Part shown: positions 11,046-23,099 of the stretch, in pieces
How the letters are laid out: each line of letters opens with the position of its first letter
How positions within the stretch are numbered: the first letter of the stretch is position 1
From: Pseudevernia furfuracea
Taxonomy: Eukaryota > Ascomycota > Lecanoromycetes > Lecanorales > Parmeliaceae
Direction of reading: 5' to 3'
Length of the DNA stretch: 64,000 bases
NCBI GenBank assembly: GCA_022315425.1
Contig: JAIUPT010000042.1
Coordinates: 248,001 to 312,000 of the forward strand
Position numbers and translations under genes: made by a program
The notes under the pieces: generated by a model
Seen by the model: the letters and a program-made list of their open reading frames with translations, nothing else
Told to the model about the DNA's origin: nothing
Databases searched by the model: none

Positions 11046-11937
11046 ACAACGATGCCACATGCAGTATATGCAGACGGCGCCACGGCCGCTAGGATAGGGA
11101 TTGCAGTGTGAGAAGAACTCGGGGCGCTCGGTTGGATCTCAGGATTTCGCAAATAAAGCATTGCATTAGGAGTTTACGATACCCATTGCTGCGGCATTCA
11201 CCGGCTTCAGCACACGCGCATATGAGGCGGCGACCTCCGGAATTTTTTCAATATCAGTCACGATTCAGTTGTTAGAGAGTTGAGCTTTCGGCTTCGAGTC
11301 ACTAGAATGCTTGAATTACTTGTGTCATAAATAGTAACTCATCAAGAGCACTTCAGTCTCCATCATTCATTCATCCCCTACGATTCGTCTTCTCCTTCAT
11401 TTTCGTCCTGTTCTCATTCCCCGTATCAGAATAATCTTCCTTCTCATCCACACTCCAAGGACCCACCCTCTCCCTCCTATAACTAGAATCAACAACCGCC
11501 TGAAACTAACTCTTCCAACCCGCCGCCAACATTCATGGCAAAGACCCCATTACGCGCCGCGTCCTCCCTCTTGCCCACAAGTTCGAACCTACCAGGACAG
11601 TCCCAAAACACACTGCCCCGGCACGTGCTCTACCCTTGCCATAGAAGTCAATCCCGCGACTTTATCGCATCATAGGTAGGCTGGCTGGCCCTTACCAGTC
11701 TCGCGTCCAGCGCCTGATGAAGAAGGGCGTGACGGGCGACGAAGGGCGTGGGTAGCTTTTCTTGGAAGAAGCCGGAGTCGAAGGAAGACTGGACGTGCCT
11801 TGTCAAGGGCCCCGTGGCAATAGTCCTATGAAGTGGTTGGAGAATGGGAGGGTTTGCGGGCAATTTTGCATCCCCCCCCAATCGACTCGACATAAAACCG
11901 CATCCATGCCCGCACCCTGAGTGGTCTCCCTGTGCTA

Positions 11938-11961
11938 CTCTCTCTCTCTCTCTCTCTCTCA
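11938..11961 (+). repeat. (TC)12 microsatellite
   Basis: Uninterrupted TC dinucleotide run in intergenic DNA. Confidence 0.9.
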
Positions 11962-12138
11962 AACCTCAATGGATGTAGCATGTTGGCTGAGACCAGCTCC
12001 GATGATGCAACGGGTTGGCATTTCACCTCGCTTCGTCACAATCACCCTGTTTCATGTTCGCCGACAACGATGGATCGATCCCCCTCGGCCGGGCGTTCAC
12101 AGAGCCCAGATGCATGTTCCCCGTCAGGATGACATGGG

Positions 12139-12153
12139 CCCCCCCCCCCCCCC
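12139..12153 (+). repeat. C15 homopolymer
   Basis: Fifteen consecutive C residues in intergenic sequence; its exact length is prone to sequencing error. Confidence 0.9.
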
Positions 12154-12873
12154 GTGCGCGTGAAAAAGCCAGGGGTGATGGCGGGTGGAGTATTATTCCG
12201 GCCGTCTTTTGCTGCGGGGGGGTTCACTCGAGGCGGACGAAGTAGGTAACTTGGGAAAGGGGGGGAATGTGGAGGTCCTTGGGTATATATGTATGGTTGC
12301 GTGGAGGTTTGTTCGTAGCATCTGTGAGTCGCGAAGGTCAAGTGCCCCCGCCAAATTAAACACGGTCAGATTGGGGGCCGTGGGTCCCGTGGCCTTGTGT
12401 GGTCGGTTGCTGGGGATGAGATTAAGATGAGATGGGATGAGATGAGATCAGGGAAGAGTGCATGTGCTACACGAAGCTTGGTGTGATGGTGACTTCCAAC
12501 TAGACGTGGCAGTCTTGCGTGATTTGTCGCGCTTCTATTCTAATATTAGTTCTCAGAGATAGGAGGAACTCGTGAAGGAAAGGGAAACGGAAGCAGTGCT
12601 TCAGGGCGGAACTATCTCGACATCACATGTTGTGTCGTTCCATCTATGAAACGTGAGAAAGCTTTAGAGAGGCGGCGAACCCCCGGTAGACATTTAACCA
12701 TCTATTGTTTCACTATTGCTGTTGGAAGAGCGAGCTTTAGACTATGAGTACTTGGATTGCCTGAAGTGCTTGTGTCGTAGTAGAATACATAAAAGCATTT
12801 ACTTCACCCTCGATTCCCTGTCCAGGCTCCATCTGACGCACCCGCATTGCCGTCTGAGTCTTCTTGATCTCCA

Positions 12874-13666
12874 TCATTCCTCACCGCCTTTCTCATTCTC
12901 CGCACCACATTTTGCCCCCTCTCCATCCTCATGCTTACCGGCATGCTCTCCTGCGGAAGATGGAGCGAGTTGGAGTGGCAAAGGCTCGCTGACCTCCGAT
13001 TCTTCAGATACTTTGGGCACGGTGGTTTTGGAGGAGTCAGAAAGCTTGCTGATACCGAGGCGTTTGGACTTCTGAAGCGGAACATGGTGAGTATTGCAAC
13101 ACGATGTAATGGCTTTCACGAAGGCTTACCTTGTTCGATTTGGATTTCTTTGAGGAAGGAGCTTGAACTTCCATTCCCGATTCACCCTCATCCCTCTGGC
13201 GCTTCTTGGTCTCTTCTGCTTTGGCTTCCTTTCGAAGGGATCTTTCAAGGCGTTTTTGGCTCTTGTACTCCTCCTCCGCCACCTTGTTCTTCTCTCTGTA
13301 CTCCCGTGACAATGCGAGGTGAATATCAATGACCTCCTCCGATTTGTATAGACCTCCAGGAGCTTGGAAAGCTGCCAGTAACGCTTTCTTGGCTGCTTTT
13401 TTGGAATTCACGGGTTCCAAGCCATACAGTTGTAACTGCGCCATGTAAAACCGTGTGGATTCGTCCTGGTGGGGCGGTGGTTGGTGCTTCTTCGGCTTGC
13501 CTGCTTTGTTGAGAACGGGGCCAGGGTCTTTGTAAGTCACGAGCTGGTGGATTCTGTTGCGGCTCTCTTGTACGTAGATTTCATGGTCGATAATGACGTA
13601 AAGGCCTCTCGTTGGGTGTAAGAAGAATGGACCCGACGAAACTGGAGGAGCATATGCCCAAGGCAT
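12874..13666 (-). CDS. Conserved-looking hypothetical protein, basic coiled region
   Basis: Two exons close in frame: 13130-13666 and 12874-13071, with intron 13072-13129, giving 244 residues from the ATG at 13666. The frame opens further upstream but only from a TTG. The N-terminal half is folded-looking (MPWAYAPPVSSGPFFLHP, GLYVIIDHEIYVQESRNRI). The middle has a helix and a long Lys/Glu-rich helix (EYKSQKRLERSLRKEAKAEE). Near the intron is the basic cluster SSKKSKSNK, which could serve as a nuclear signal. The tail is acidic and Ser-rich. I do not recognise the family. It is divergent from the gene at 13960 across a 293-bp shared promoter region. Confidence 0.65.
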
Positions 13667-13959
13667 GATTGAATGTTTGAGGATGGAATGTCTTAGGAGG
13701 AACAAGTATTTCGGTCAAACGAATCGAGTTGAGTCGACTGCAGTGTTTCTGTAGCGAAGTATGATCTTCAGAAAGTGCCAGAAGGTCTTGTTTTGTTGTG
13801 GCTCCGAGCGGACTAGTGGCCATTCTCAACACGTGATTCGGCCCTAGCACGGTTCTTTCTCCTACCATCTCTTTCAAACAAATGCCAATCCTTTTGCACA
13901 CTTACCTACCTAACGTCCCTTAAACCTTACTCTAATCATTATCCCCCATCCCACCAAGG
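13667..13959. promoter_or_regulatory. Bidirectional promoter region
   Basis: A 293-bp spacer between two divergent genes of unknown function. The right end (13900-13950) is C/T-rich, as is common in fungal leaders. No known operator was recognised. Confidence 0.4.
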
Positions 13960-14697
13960 ATGGCATCATCAAGTACAACATCCAGCTCTGGACAGCATCC
14001 ACATCCAAGTCTCGGTGACCTCCACCGCTTTGTCATGGAAGTGGCCGCCAACCGCGTCGGCATACCAGCGATACCTTCCGCATTCATCGGCCCTGCTCGT
14101 CCTACCTCAACATTCCTTGGCGAGGAGACCATCGTAGCTGGTCCCGTAACTGAAACCGCGGTTCCGATCATGTTCCGGTGCGTGTGGGGGCCCGGCAGTC
14201 CATCTCGACACGTGCTCGTTAGGATGAAGCCTTCTGTGTCAGAAGAAGCCCTCGCACTCCGATTGTGTCAAATTTTCGGAATCCCAACCACTGGAAACGT
14301 GGCCATAGAGCCAGTGTTCAAGTGTATGCCAGGACTGATGCCTTATGGAGGAGGAATGGACGAAGGAAAGTATTTCTCGAATAACCTGCTCAAGTCCGTA
14401 CTTTGCGCTGACTAACCTCCAGTACTACCATTTGCAGAGATGACTCGAACCCTCGGCTCCACTATGAGCGGCATCATTGATATCGATGTCCTCATCTGCG
14501 AGGAACAACTCGACAATTGTACCGTCTGCGAGAACAAAGCTGTTTTCACCTCGGTGCTTCTAAGGAATCCTCGGCCGTGGGTCATTGGTGAAGGCATTTT
14601 ATGTGAGAGCTGCGCGGGGGGCCTGGATATAACAAGAACCTTTCCTCAGATGGATCTGGGGAATGGATATATCCGTGTCACGCCACCAGGATACTAG
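13960..14697 (+). CDS. Hypothetical protein with Cys-pair motif
   Basis: Two exons, 13960-14323 and 14423-14697, joined by a 99-nt intron with a strong donor (GTATGC) and a textbook branch/acceptor (CTGACTAACCTCCAG); 212 residues. Reading through instead gives a stop at 14413. The N-terminus is Ser/Thr-rich; the core is a mixed alpha/beta segment (RHVLVRMKPSVSEEALALRL). The second exon carries two Cys pairs, CTVC and CESC, about 30 residues apart, which could bind zinc, and ends in GNGYIRVTPPGY. I recognise no family. The splice model is well supported by signals and by the smooth join EPVFKLLPFAEMTRTLG. Confidence 0.65.
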
Positions 14698-16182
14698 CAT
14701 GGGTCCCATCGCTTGTGAGTAAGCTTATGGTCCTGGGACACAAGAGATTCGGTTGACGGGGCTTCGTCCAGAGATGTGTCCTTTCAAACATGCCGACAGG
14801 ACTATTCGTCGAGATAAACCGCTAGGAAGGGCAACAAACATTTTTTCCGTGCCAATGCACGGGTTCCGCAGCAACAGAAGCGTCAAGGTTTGGTCAGGGG
14901 AAATCAGGAACAAGGCATGGTAAAAAATGGCATGATTAGATCAAAGCGAGGCCACCAAATCACTGTTTCTGAGACCCCATTTTCAGACCAAGCGTGAAAG
15001 CAAATTTTACCACTCTTGCTGGGCAGGACTACTCATGTAGCCCGTATGCCTCAAATCCGAAGGCTTTCCAGATCTCAACAGGCACAACAGCAAGCTACTT
15101 TCTCGCAGTGACGGATACTGAAGTATTCTTTGTCAATGGACGTGCGGTTTGTTGATGAATTCAAGTCAGAAGGTAGCTCAATTTCAAGACGGGCACTACG
15201 GGTGCTGACGTAATAGCACATTGAGTGTCATACCCGAATAAGGTAATTGCTTCCCAGGACTACTTTTCTATGTCTCTAAGGTACTGTTGCACGCAACATC
15301 AGACTGCATTTAAAGTAGCCTGCATGACGATTTGTAGAGAGACAAAGAGAGCCTTATCCCAAGCACGATATACCTATATCTCTCTCTCGAGACTGACACA
15401 ATGCTACTCGCTGACCATACTGAATCCCAAACATGGGATACGTAACACAATGCAGCACCGCCGATCTTTCTGTTTATGTAGATGATCAAGCAAAGCACAT
15501 ACCCAGGGCCACTTCTCCAAAAAGCTTCGCTGGAGTTCAAGTTGCTCTTATTGATTATGGCAATGGTGGAAGTAGCACTCAGGTGCGTCATGGTGGCAGT
15601 TGGGAGTTGCTGTACTGAAATGCATCATTTTATCAGACTGGTCTTGAAGATCACTATCAATCTAAAGCTCCAAATGATGGAGAGCGATAGGATAGTCTGC
15701 GGTAACGCAGATCAAGTCATCGGGCGGATCAAAACGCTTTAAGCTACATTATGATAGATTCCCCCAGTGGAAAGCAAAGGCCGTTCAATAGATGCATGCA
15801 ATGAGAACAATAAAGCCTCCCCAAAAATCAGCATAATCAGACCAATTCCAAGAGCAACCGATGAATTTCAACTCAAGACAAGCAGGAAAGAGTACGACCT
15901 TATCACAGACTCGCAAGCTGCCCACTCAATTTACGAAAGAATATCCAAGGGCCAAAATGTGCACCTCTCAACAAGCATTCCACCGTGATCCTGAAACTTT
16001 CGTAGCCTGTATTTGAACTGCGGAACACTCAAACACATTGTGTTGATCCTCTGATAAAGCAGGGCCCAGGCGCCAATTCTGATGCTTTTATCAATTCTAT
16101 TCAGGGCCGAAAGCCTGAAGAGCGTCTCTGCTCGGCTGCCAACAGTTCAGCAATGACCTCCGAAGGAATACCCATGTGTCTT
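14698..16182. other. Intergenic, no gene seen
   Basis: About 1.5 kb, moderately A/T-rich, with only short open frames. None has motifs or credible splice partners. It includes the 3' flanks of two converging genes. Confidence 0.5.
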
Positions 16183-17730
16183 TCAGGACGCCTCTCTTCC
16201 GTCAATGTCGGTCTTTTGCTTCTTGTTTCGGAACTTGCGGGCCGAAATCTGGCTCTCGTCGCTCTCCTCATTTGAGCACATTGAACTTGGAAATGATATG
16301 GCGCCGAGGTTCGGAGGATTGACGTCCATCCCGCCTGTCGCTTCAAAGTCCAGTGCCGGGGGTGAATGCTGGGTTGACGAAGATGGTGTTAGGAGTTCGG
16401 AATTCTTCTCAGCTAACAATACTTCAGCAGCACCCATATCCAACGCAGCTGGTTGCTGCCTCATGCTCGCGCGCCGAGATCGTTTCAGACCAGCCTGAAG
16501 CCTTCCCACAGCACGAGCAGCCGCTGAGAGTTTCATCCCTCCCCAGCGTACCCGATTTACGCCAAAGATGTACCTCTCAAAGACATGATTCAGCTCGCGA
16601 CCGAGCGTCTCAATATCAGCATGTGAAGGTTGATCAGCGAAGTCAAAATACAACGTCACGGTTCGGCGTTTAAAAGGATATGGGTTGGTATTTTCTTCCG
16701 ATGATACCTCCGTTCGTGAGCCATCTTTTTGGAGTTTCTGGAGTGGATGAAGCATGATGCGACCAGCTTGGATATCGTCTAATCGGTCGGAGAGCACGGG
16801 AGTCTGGCCTTTAGGGAAATCGGGTGCCTTTTGCTTGATTGTTCTGAGGAGTTCCACTGTTGTGAACCTGCCTTTCTCCCTTACCAACTTCTTTAACGCC
16901 CATATAAGGGCTTCTGTGAACGAGTCTTTCCCCGGCACCGGTGTCGTTCCCAGTTCTTTGGTGGCTCCCAGGAACTCGAAAAGCCTTTGTTTGATTAATT
17001 ACAGAACCTGGTGCTCGCCAAAGCTGGCTTGACTGACCTGTGTTCCCCTCTGGTGAGACTCAGATTCCCAGCGTAGCAGCTTATTACCTAGTCAGCGATA
17101 TCTAACCAGCATAGAGGTGGGTATCACCAGTCAAAAATTTCCAAGACATCCGCCCCGGCGTCTTTCAAAAGCTGCTCTGCCTTGTTCCACACGAGTGTGT
17201 CTAGGCTCTTCTGCCGATCGTTTTCAGAAAGTTGCCTACGACTATCAGTCACTGGGAAGCCTGCGGCTATGTTCAACTGACCCAAAGAATTCCAAACTTC
17301 CAAAGTATTTGCCTGGTTTTCCATGACCAGCGTAGTATACTATAAGCAAAGTGTTTGGCCCATCAAAGGTTTTGACAAAGTTGGCCACTATACTGTTGAC
17401 TTGCACCTGTGCTGTTTGCTTTGCGCTTGCGTCCAGATGTTCAATTTGAGCGCGGTAGTTGAAACATTCCTCGAAAGTCCTTTTGAGCTTGCTGACTTCC
17501 TCCGTGATGATTAAATCATCGCTCTTCTCCGCCCAGCATAAGAGCAGAACCTCAATATTTTTATATTTGGAAGGGCTCGTATATTTCCCTTCGTCCATGG
17601 TGTTACTCCAGAGGACTTGGAGTTCAGAGTCATCTTTCGCATCTTCGGCTTCATAATCGACAGTGGAAGGTTCTAGCGGTAGGTTGAGTGTAGGACTCTT
17701 CGTCAGCGGGGACGCGGTGATGTCGTCCAT
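16183..17730 (-). CDS. Caspase-like (peptidase C14) protein
   Basis: Fungal caspase-fold protein of 468 residues. Four exons close in frame: 17282-17730, 17128-17241, 17038-17079 and 16183-16984, with introns of 40, 48 and 53 nt. The first strand is IEVLLLCWAE; the catalytic His is in LLIVYYAGHGKPG (about residue 135) and the catalytic Cys in EIFDCCYAGNL, whose TGC codon is completed across the second intron. The FEFLGATKEL and PGKDSFTEALIWAL segments, then FTTVELLRTIKQ, follow as in this family, where the domain often accompanies or belongs to incompatibility-type genes. The last 200 residues are low in motif content, with a basic end (RNKKQKTD). The 40-nt first intron is short; the alternative is a one-base frameshift at a GGG near 17281. 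Role in regulated cell death is inferred from the family. Confidence 0.78.
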
Positions 17731-17808
17731 GTTCAGAGCATCAGTGGGTGTAGAGGTACAAACGAAGCTAATAGAAGGCTCATGAAAAAACGAGCAGCTG
17801 TGGACTCA
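17731..17808. promoter_or_regulatory. Upstream flank of the caspase-like gene
   Basis: Short A/T-mixed stretch between the caspase-like start and the repeat block. Any promoter of that gene must lie here or extend into the repeats. Confidence 0.3.
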
Positions 17809-17943
17809 TTTATGAATTGATTCATGCGCTCTCTGCGCCCATCCATTTCGAAAAGTCGGAATGGGCAGAGTAAGACTTTATGAACTGGTTCATTCGCTCT
17901 ATGCGCCTACCCATTCCGACAAGGCGCAGCGGGCAGAGCAAGG
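17809..17943 (+). repeat. Two 67-bp direct repeats with hairpin core
   Basis: The segment TTTATGAATTGATTCATGCG... (17809) is repeated as TTTATGAACTGGTTCATTCG... (17877). Each copy ends in GGGCAGAG. The first copy contains GCCCATCCATTTCG facing CGGAATGGGC, an imperfect hairpin. Confidence 0.75.
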
Positions 17944-17975
17944 CTATGCCAGTATTGTCGGGATATACAGTAGAC

Positions 17976-18715
17976 GCCATTGCTGCCCTTGTCAGAACCA
18001 GCCTCGTGCTCAAGGTCCATCTATCGCAGTGAAGTGTCTTCCGATTCTGCCTCGATGCCTTGTCACTATGGAGTTTTACTGCGCAATCCAGATCTGCACA
18101 CACTCAGCCCCCCCCTCCCCCCGGCCAATTCGTTGAATGACCAGTAGTTCCTCGGCCAGATTCTGTGCTCAGAGTCAAAAGAGACAAGCCGTGACCCACA
18201 AATCTGTGTCGGGTATGGTATCTTGGTGTGGGGGCACAATACATGCTATTGCTGTATTTGCCAGAATCAGCCTCGTGCTAAAGATCCTTCAATGGCAGTG
18301 GTGTGTGTTCCGATTTTGCCTTGACGCCTTGTTACTATGGATTGTTCTCGCGCAATCCAGATCCGGAGACATTCAACCCCGCCTTCGCTGAAAGATCATT
18401 TAGTCCAGCGGTCAAAATTCATGCTCAGAGTGGAAAGTGACAATTGGTGACCCACACCTCTGTGTCGGCTATGCTATTATGGTGTGGTGCACAATGCGTG
18501 CTATTGCTGCAGTTGTCAGCCTTGCGCTAAGTATAAGTATTTCCATTGCGGTAATTGTTTTTCGATCCTGGTTCGCGCCTTGTTACCGTGGAGTTTCCTT
18601 ACGCATCCCTTACTCAAAGCCCCATTCGCTGAAAGATAACTAGGTAGTTCAGCGAGCGGAGTCCACGCTCAGAGTAGCAAGTGACGAGCCGTGACCCACA
18701 TCTGTGCCGGCCCCA
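17976..18715 (+). repeat. Three diverged tandem copies of a ~255-269 bp unit
   Basis: Units begin near 17976, 18245 and 18500 (GCCATTGCTG / GCTATTGCTG / GCTATTGCTG). Shared blocks in the same order are: a CAG-CCT-GCTAA segment, CGCCTTGTTACTATGGA (the first copy reads TGCCTTGTCACTATGGA), GCGCAATCCAGATC in copies 1 and 2, TTCGCTGAAAGAT in copies 2 and 3, GCTCAGAGT in all, and GTGACCCACA plus CTGTGTCGG. No conserved coding frame is evident. Origin could be a non-autonomous element or local duplication. Confidence 0.8.
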
Positions 18716-19720
18716 CCAAAGACGGCCGCGCAGGCTATCTCAAGCACTGTAGGGTGATTGGACACCCACGTGCGGGGGTCGTACAATTTCTGAAAGGCTG
18801 TCACGAGCCTGTTTCTCCATCTCACGTCAATTACCCAATAAGACAGAAGAAGGCTACACCCTCAGTCGCATCACTACGTATAAGCCTGCACGATCAATTG
18901 GACGGATATGGTGAGAACGCCCAGATGCATTGGTAGCTGATAAGGAAGCTCATTGATTTACCATGAGGCTCTGCCAAAGGAAACATGAGAGGTTGGCCTT
19001 ATAACTAAGGGCACTCCACACCCACAGCCGAACGGCCGCTTCTACTAGATTCGATGCATAATACTCTAGCCTTTCCACAGTAATTCATGATGAGTGAAGA
19101 AAATCAGCAAGGCTCCCTCGGCGCCCTCGGCGCCCTCGGCTCCGTAAGCTTCTCTAGATGCATACCTAAGGTAGTCGGGAGGGACGGATGTACTAAGTTA
19201 CTAACATACACTAGAGTGGCCCCGCCAAGCCCGACCCCGCCGCCCCAATGATCCGCATACCAGATAGCAGAGCATGGGTTAATAGGAAGAAATCTGCAAA
19301 CATTCCACGGGTAAGGAAAGCGGACAAGGCTGCCCATGAAGTAACAGCTCAGTGAAATCTGACATGGTTAGCAGCCTCCACGAAAGTTTCCTGATGGCAA
19401 AATAATCAGAAAAGAGAATGCCCAGGGCATCCTCGACAAAGACGTGACTGTCGTGAGCGCCAGATACGACGAAGGGCAAATGGAGTGGGTGTACAAACTC
19501 AAAGACTGCTGGGGCAAGGCAATGGTCGGGGAAACGGATGAGACAATGCTAGGCTGAGGTGGGGGATTATGCATGACCGCTTCTCTTGGTGCTTCACACG
19601 TAGTCCGGGCGTACATGGCTTGTCAGTAAAGGACAGCCATATCTTTGGTCTGGTAGCATATAAGTTGTACGACCCAGGCAGAAATTGGCACATCAATTAT
19701 CATATATCATACATCAGATT
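18716..19720. other. Intergenic, short GC-rich minisatellite
   Basis: No gene is supported. At 19115-19143 the unit CTCGGCGCC is repeated about three times. At 19162 lies the palindrome TACCTAAGGTA, which recurs at 24091. Confidence 0.5.
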
Positions 19721-21217
19721 ATGGCATCTAACGATATAGGAAGGAAATTGGAAGAAGGCTATCAAGGAAATTCGCCTATCTCAGATAGTAGTTTCAAAGA
19801 AAGGCTTACAGAAAGTACGGACACAGATACAACGTCAAAGGAGAAGACAAGCTATTATACTTGGTGTATGTATTGGCCGCCAGAGTAGCGACGCAGCAAG
19901 CCTGACCTGAATCAGTCAAATTCAAGATTGCAACAGCAGCCTGTATTCTTAGGTCGGCCCGCATACCATGGACAAAATCTACCCTCCACAAACACGGACG
20001 CTTGTCCAAGACCAAAGTACGGAAACGTAAGCCGACAAGAATCCCCAAATGGTGAATCCAATTGACTGTTCCAGTCCAGGATTATCCCACCGGATTCCCT
20101 AAAATCTCTCGCTTCCTAGACAGCGATGACTCATTCATGGTTTACCGGAGATTTGGAACTGTATATTCTCGCCTTCTGCTCAACAAACAGGACGAGATGA
20201 GTAGCATGGAAAACCTACTGCTCGGCATGGACAAAACAGATATGGTCAATAACAATGAACGGTATCTGCGGTCACGACCGCTGGATGTTGACCGAGGGAA
20301 CGACATACCGTCGACCTGGCGAGGGCAGTCACGAGTACAGCTGATAGAGGGACTCGAAAAAAAAGCTCTCGAATACGGTAAACGGCATCGCTGGTCTGAT
20401 CCTGAGCTTCCAGCTGACATACTTCTTAGCGGAGTTGCTTCTCAAGGCTCAGCAGCTCAAAGCCTTGGACAGACCCTCGAATCGGGATTATCGCAGCGTT
20501 CTGCACTTCATGGAAAATGATGGCGGCCAACTTTTCAAAAAAGACATGGAGTTCATCTATGAAAAGGAAGACTTGGTGACCCTGAGACCTGGTAGGGAGC
20601 ACGCTTGGCTTGACGGACTTCTTGAGCGGACCTTGAAAGTCCTACGGTGTAAGCTGATAAGGGTGCGTGTTCTCAGCATGGTTTCTACTTGACAGAGTAC
20701 TAATGTCCCATCATAGTTCCTCTTCTGCTCTAAAGTTAGTAACAACCCTTCACACTCTACACTCTGTCATCTAATAAAAGTGTACCTACAGGAAACGAGG
20801 GAGAAGACCAACGATGATGACATCCACTACTACGACCGCAATCGCATATCCACTTGCGTAACGATGATCATCACCGCAATGGTCTTAGCACTCCTTGTGG
20901 TTCCGATCTGGCTTCTATACAGATTCTCCGTCGAGGGTACCATCGCAACGAGCCCGGACACCATTGGCGTAGTCCTTGTATTTACTCTAGTGTTCTCTGC
21001 TGCTCTGACGGGTTTCACGAAGGCGAAAAGGCATGAGATTGTGGCTGCATCTGCAGGGTGAGTACCCCCCCACCCCAGTCACAAGAGCATACCTACAGCT
21101 GCGGGACATGCGCATTGTCTTTCCAGGCAACCTACTGATTTATAATATGACAGTTATTGCGCCGTATTGGTCGTATTCTTAGGCAACGTGAACAACGTGG
21201 GCGGTGTGCCTCGTTGA
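19721..21217 (+). CDS. DUF6594-type membrane protein
   Basis: Fungal membrane protein of unknown function. The secure exons are 20080-20377, 20430-20662, 20717-20734 (only 18 nt), 20792-21057 and 21154-21217, all in phase. A preceding exon ends at 20026 and contains Gln/Asn-rich sequence (QSNSRLQQQPVFLGRP). The first exon starts at the ATG at 19721, but its join across an in-frame TAG near 19886 needs an unusually short intron and is uncertain. The cytosolic part holds FPKISRFLDSDDSFMVYRRF and helices to residue ~230. Three C-terminal membrane helices follow: VTMIITAMVLALLVVPIWLL, IGVVLVFTLVFSAALTGF and YCAVLVVFLGN, with the KAKRHEIVAASA loop typical of this family. Confidence 0.75.
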
Positions 21218-23099
21218 GCCAAAATATTAGCTGCAACCGTTACCATCATCTCAAATAGAGACTACCATGGATCAGCACACCTCGGTCCACGGAAACTTAT
21301 TTTGAAACGAATTTTGGAGATGTAGCCCAGTAGGATAGGTATGAAAAGACCATGAAACAAAGTCAAGGAAGTGCATGCATTGAAAGGATTGAAATTCGGG
21401 ACTGCCAAAAGTATCTTTCTTTGAAATGATGGAATCGATTGCCAGTGGGAAGATTGGAAAACATATATTGGATTGAACATGCTCGGAGTAAGCGAGTGAC
21501 GATATGGTTGTTAAAGCTAAAAAAAAACTGATAGTCCCGATTGTCTCATCAGTCTTTTTATCTTCGGAAATTGTGCTACTCGTACCCAATAATGCACTCT
21601 TGAAACGAGAAACTAATGCATGCGCGTATAACTAGTTGCATATTGAGGCTCTGACGAAATCACGAAAATAGCATGCAGTAGAGTATGTATGTACTCCGTA
21701 CATAAGATCTAATCTCGGAGGTATCATTGCATACTACCATTCAACCTGCTGATTTTTCAAGTGGATCTTACTTACGCGTCGGCACTCGGCAAGCTTCGTA
21801 TTCAAGTGTTGTTACTGAGTTACACCAGGCAGACTGGAGTCCTGCGTGAATCAATTACTTAAGCAAGGACAGGGTCAGATATGACTGTATCCGATGTAAT
21901 CAAGTAAGACGCAAAATCGTATGCATGAAGAATGCTACGGTATGACTGAAGTATAACCCGGGCGAGAGAGATATGGCTTTGTTTCGATCCCCGGAACGAG
22001 TCATATTATCAAGACTCCACCTCACTTGGCGCAGCGGACAACTCCGCCTCTTCCTTCCTCTTCATCCTCTAGTTCACTGTGCCCTACTTACCTGGTTGTA
22101 ACTTATCGCGCCGAAGCTGGGCTGAGCGCACAGCAGAATTGTTTCATCGTATAGCCCCGTTTTCTCATCCTTCGTTTCATGAGCCACAGCTCATGGCTCG
22201 GCTTCTGAATGGTCAACTGCCGCTCAAGTTCTCGACTAAAAAAATTCTGCCTCCACCATGACGCTTCTCCCCTTCCCTACTAGGCTGCAGGAACACACTG
22301 ATTGAATCAATCGGACATATCCATCAAATCAGAAGTCTCAGTCACCCTCTGCGAACAATGTGCCTTGCAGGGGCGCAGACGCCGATAAGCGTCCAATGAG
22401 CCTCATCGGCAAGTACCCAACCACACCCAGTACTCCACATATCTCGGACACAGCCGACCATCAGAAGACCTCAAATGACTCTTAATCTCCTGTTTCTCGA
22501 AAATGTTCAATGTGACTCTTGCACTTCTATTTTTCTCCGGTCAACTTTAGTGGACTGCTGCCTCGCGCTAGACCGTCTCGGGATGGGTGCCTTGATATAA
22601 TGATACAAGGGCGTAACGGTGTCTCCGCCATGCCAACTAGGCATCCGGGGCCGGATGGGCCTCGCTGACGACTGCTGAGTATGGCTCATAATGCCTGGGC
22701 CATGCATGCCTTTATAAGCAGGCAATATTCTCGATTGCAGCATCTTCTTTTTCTGTACCTGCATGTGTCAATTGGTGTGCAACCTTTCCAATACAACCCA
22801 AGAGTTACATCGATTGTATTCTATCCTATATATGAAGCAACTTTCTTGAGTTTCCTCACGTGCAGTCTCTTCTTAGCACTCACATTCTTCAAAGACCAAC
22901 CCCTGCCAGTACTCTTCAGGACTAGCATTCCACAACCGTTGCGGGTCTTCAGATACTCCAACTGGATCCGAAAATAGCGCCACCTAGTCTCTGCCCTCCA
23001 TCTCCAAGGCTTCTCAATCCAACAATCCAACAAGAGTCCACTCCGCGCGGCACCACTCCCAAGGCATACAAGACCTAGCCTCTATCAGCGACGTCCACC
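21218..23099. other. Long intergenic region
   Basis: About 1.9 kb, A/T-rich in its first half, without a supportable gene. A possible TATA element (CCTATATATGAAG) lies at 22825, about 275 bp before the next start, too far for a core promoter of that ATG unless the leader is long. Confidence 0.5.

Larger units (their letters stand above)
10723..12873. other. Gene-poor region rich in simple repeats
   Basis: About 2.1 kb without a supportable gene. It holds a GGGAA purine tract, a TC dinucleotide run and a long C run (listed separately), and GATGAGAT-type repeats at 12418-12450. The longest open frames follow the low-complexity tracts and lack motifs. Confidence 0.5.

Noticed and set aside
13130..13705. 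Longer N-terminus for the minus-strand gene starting at 13705
   Set aside because: First codon is TTG; the ATG at 13666 gives the better start.
17242..17281. One-base frameshift in the caspase-like gene
   Set aside because: A 40-nt intron with GTCAGT donor and CTGAT branch restores the frame and gives family-like spacing, although it is short.
22024..22060. tRNA-like box A (TTGGCGCAGCGG)
   Set aside because: No matching box B (GGTTCGANTCC) at the right distance and no cloverleaf can be drawn.
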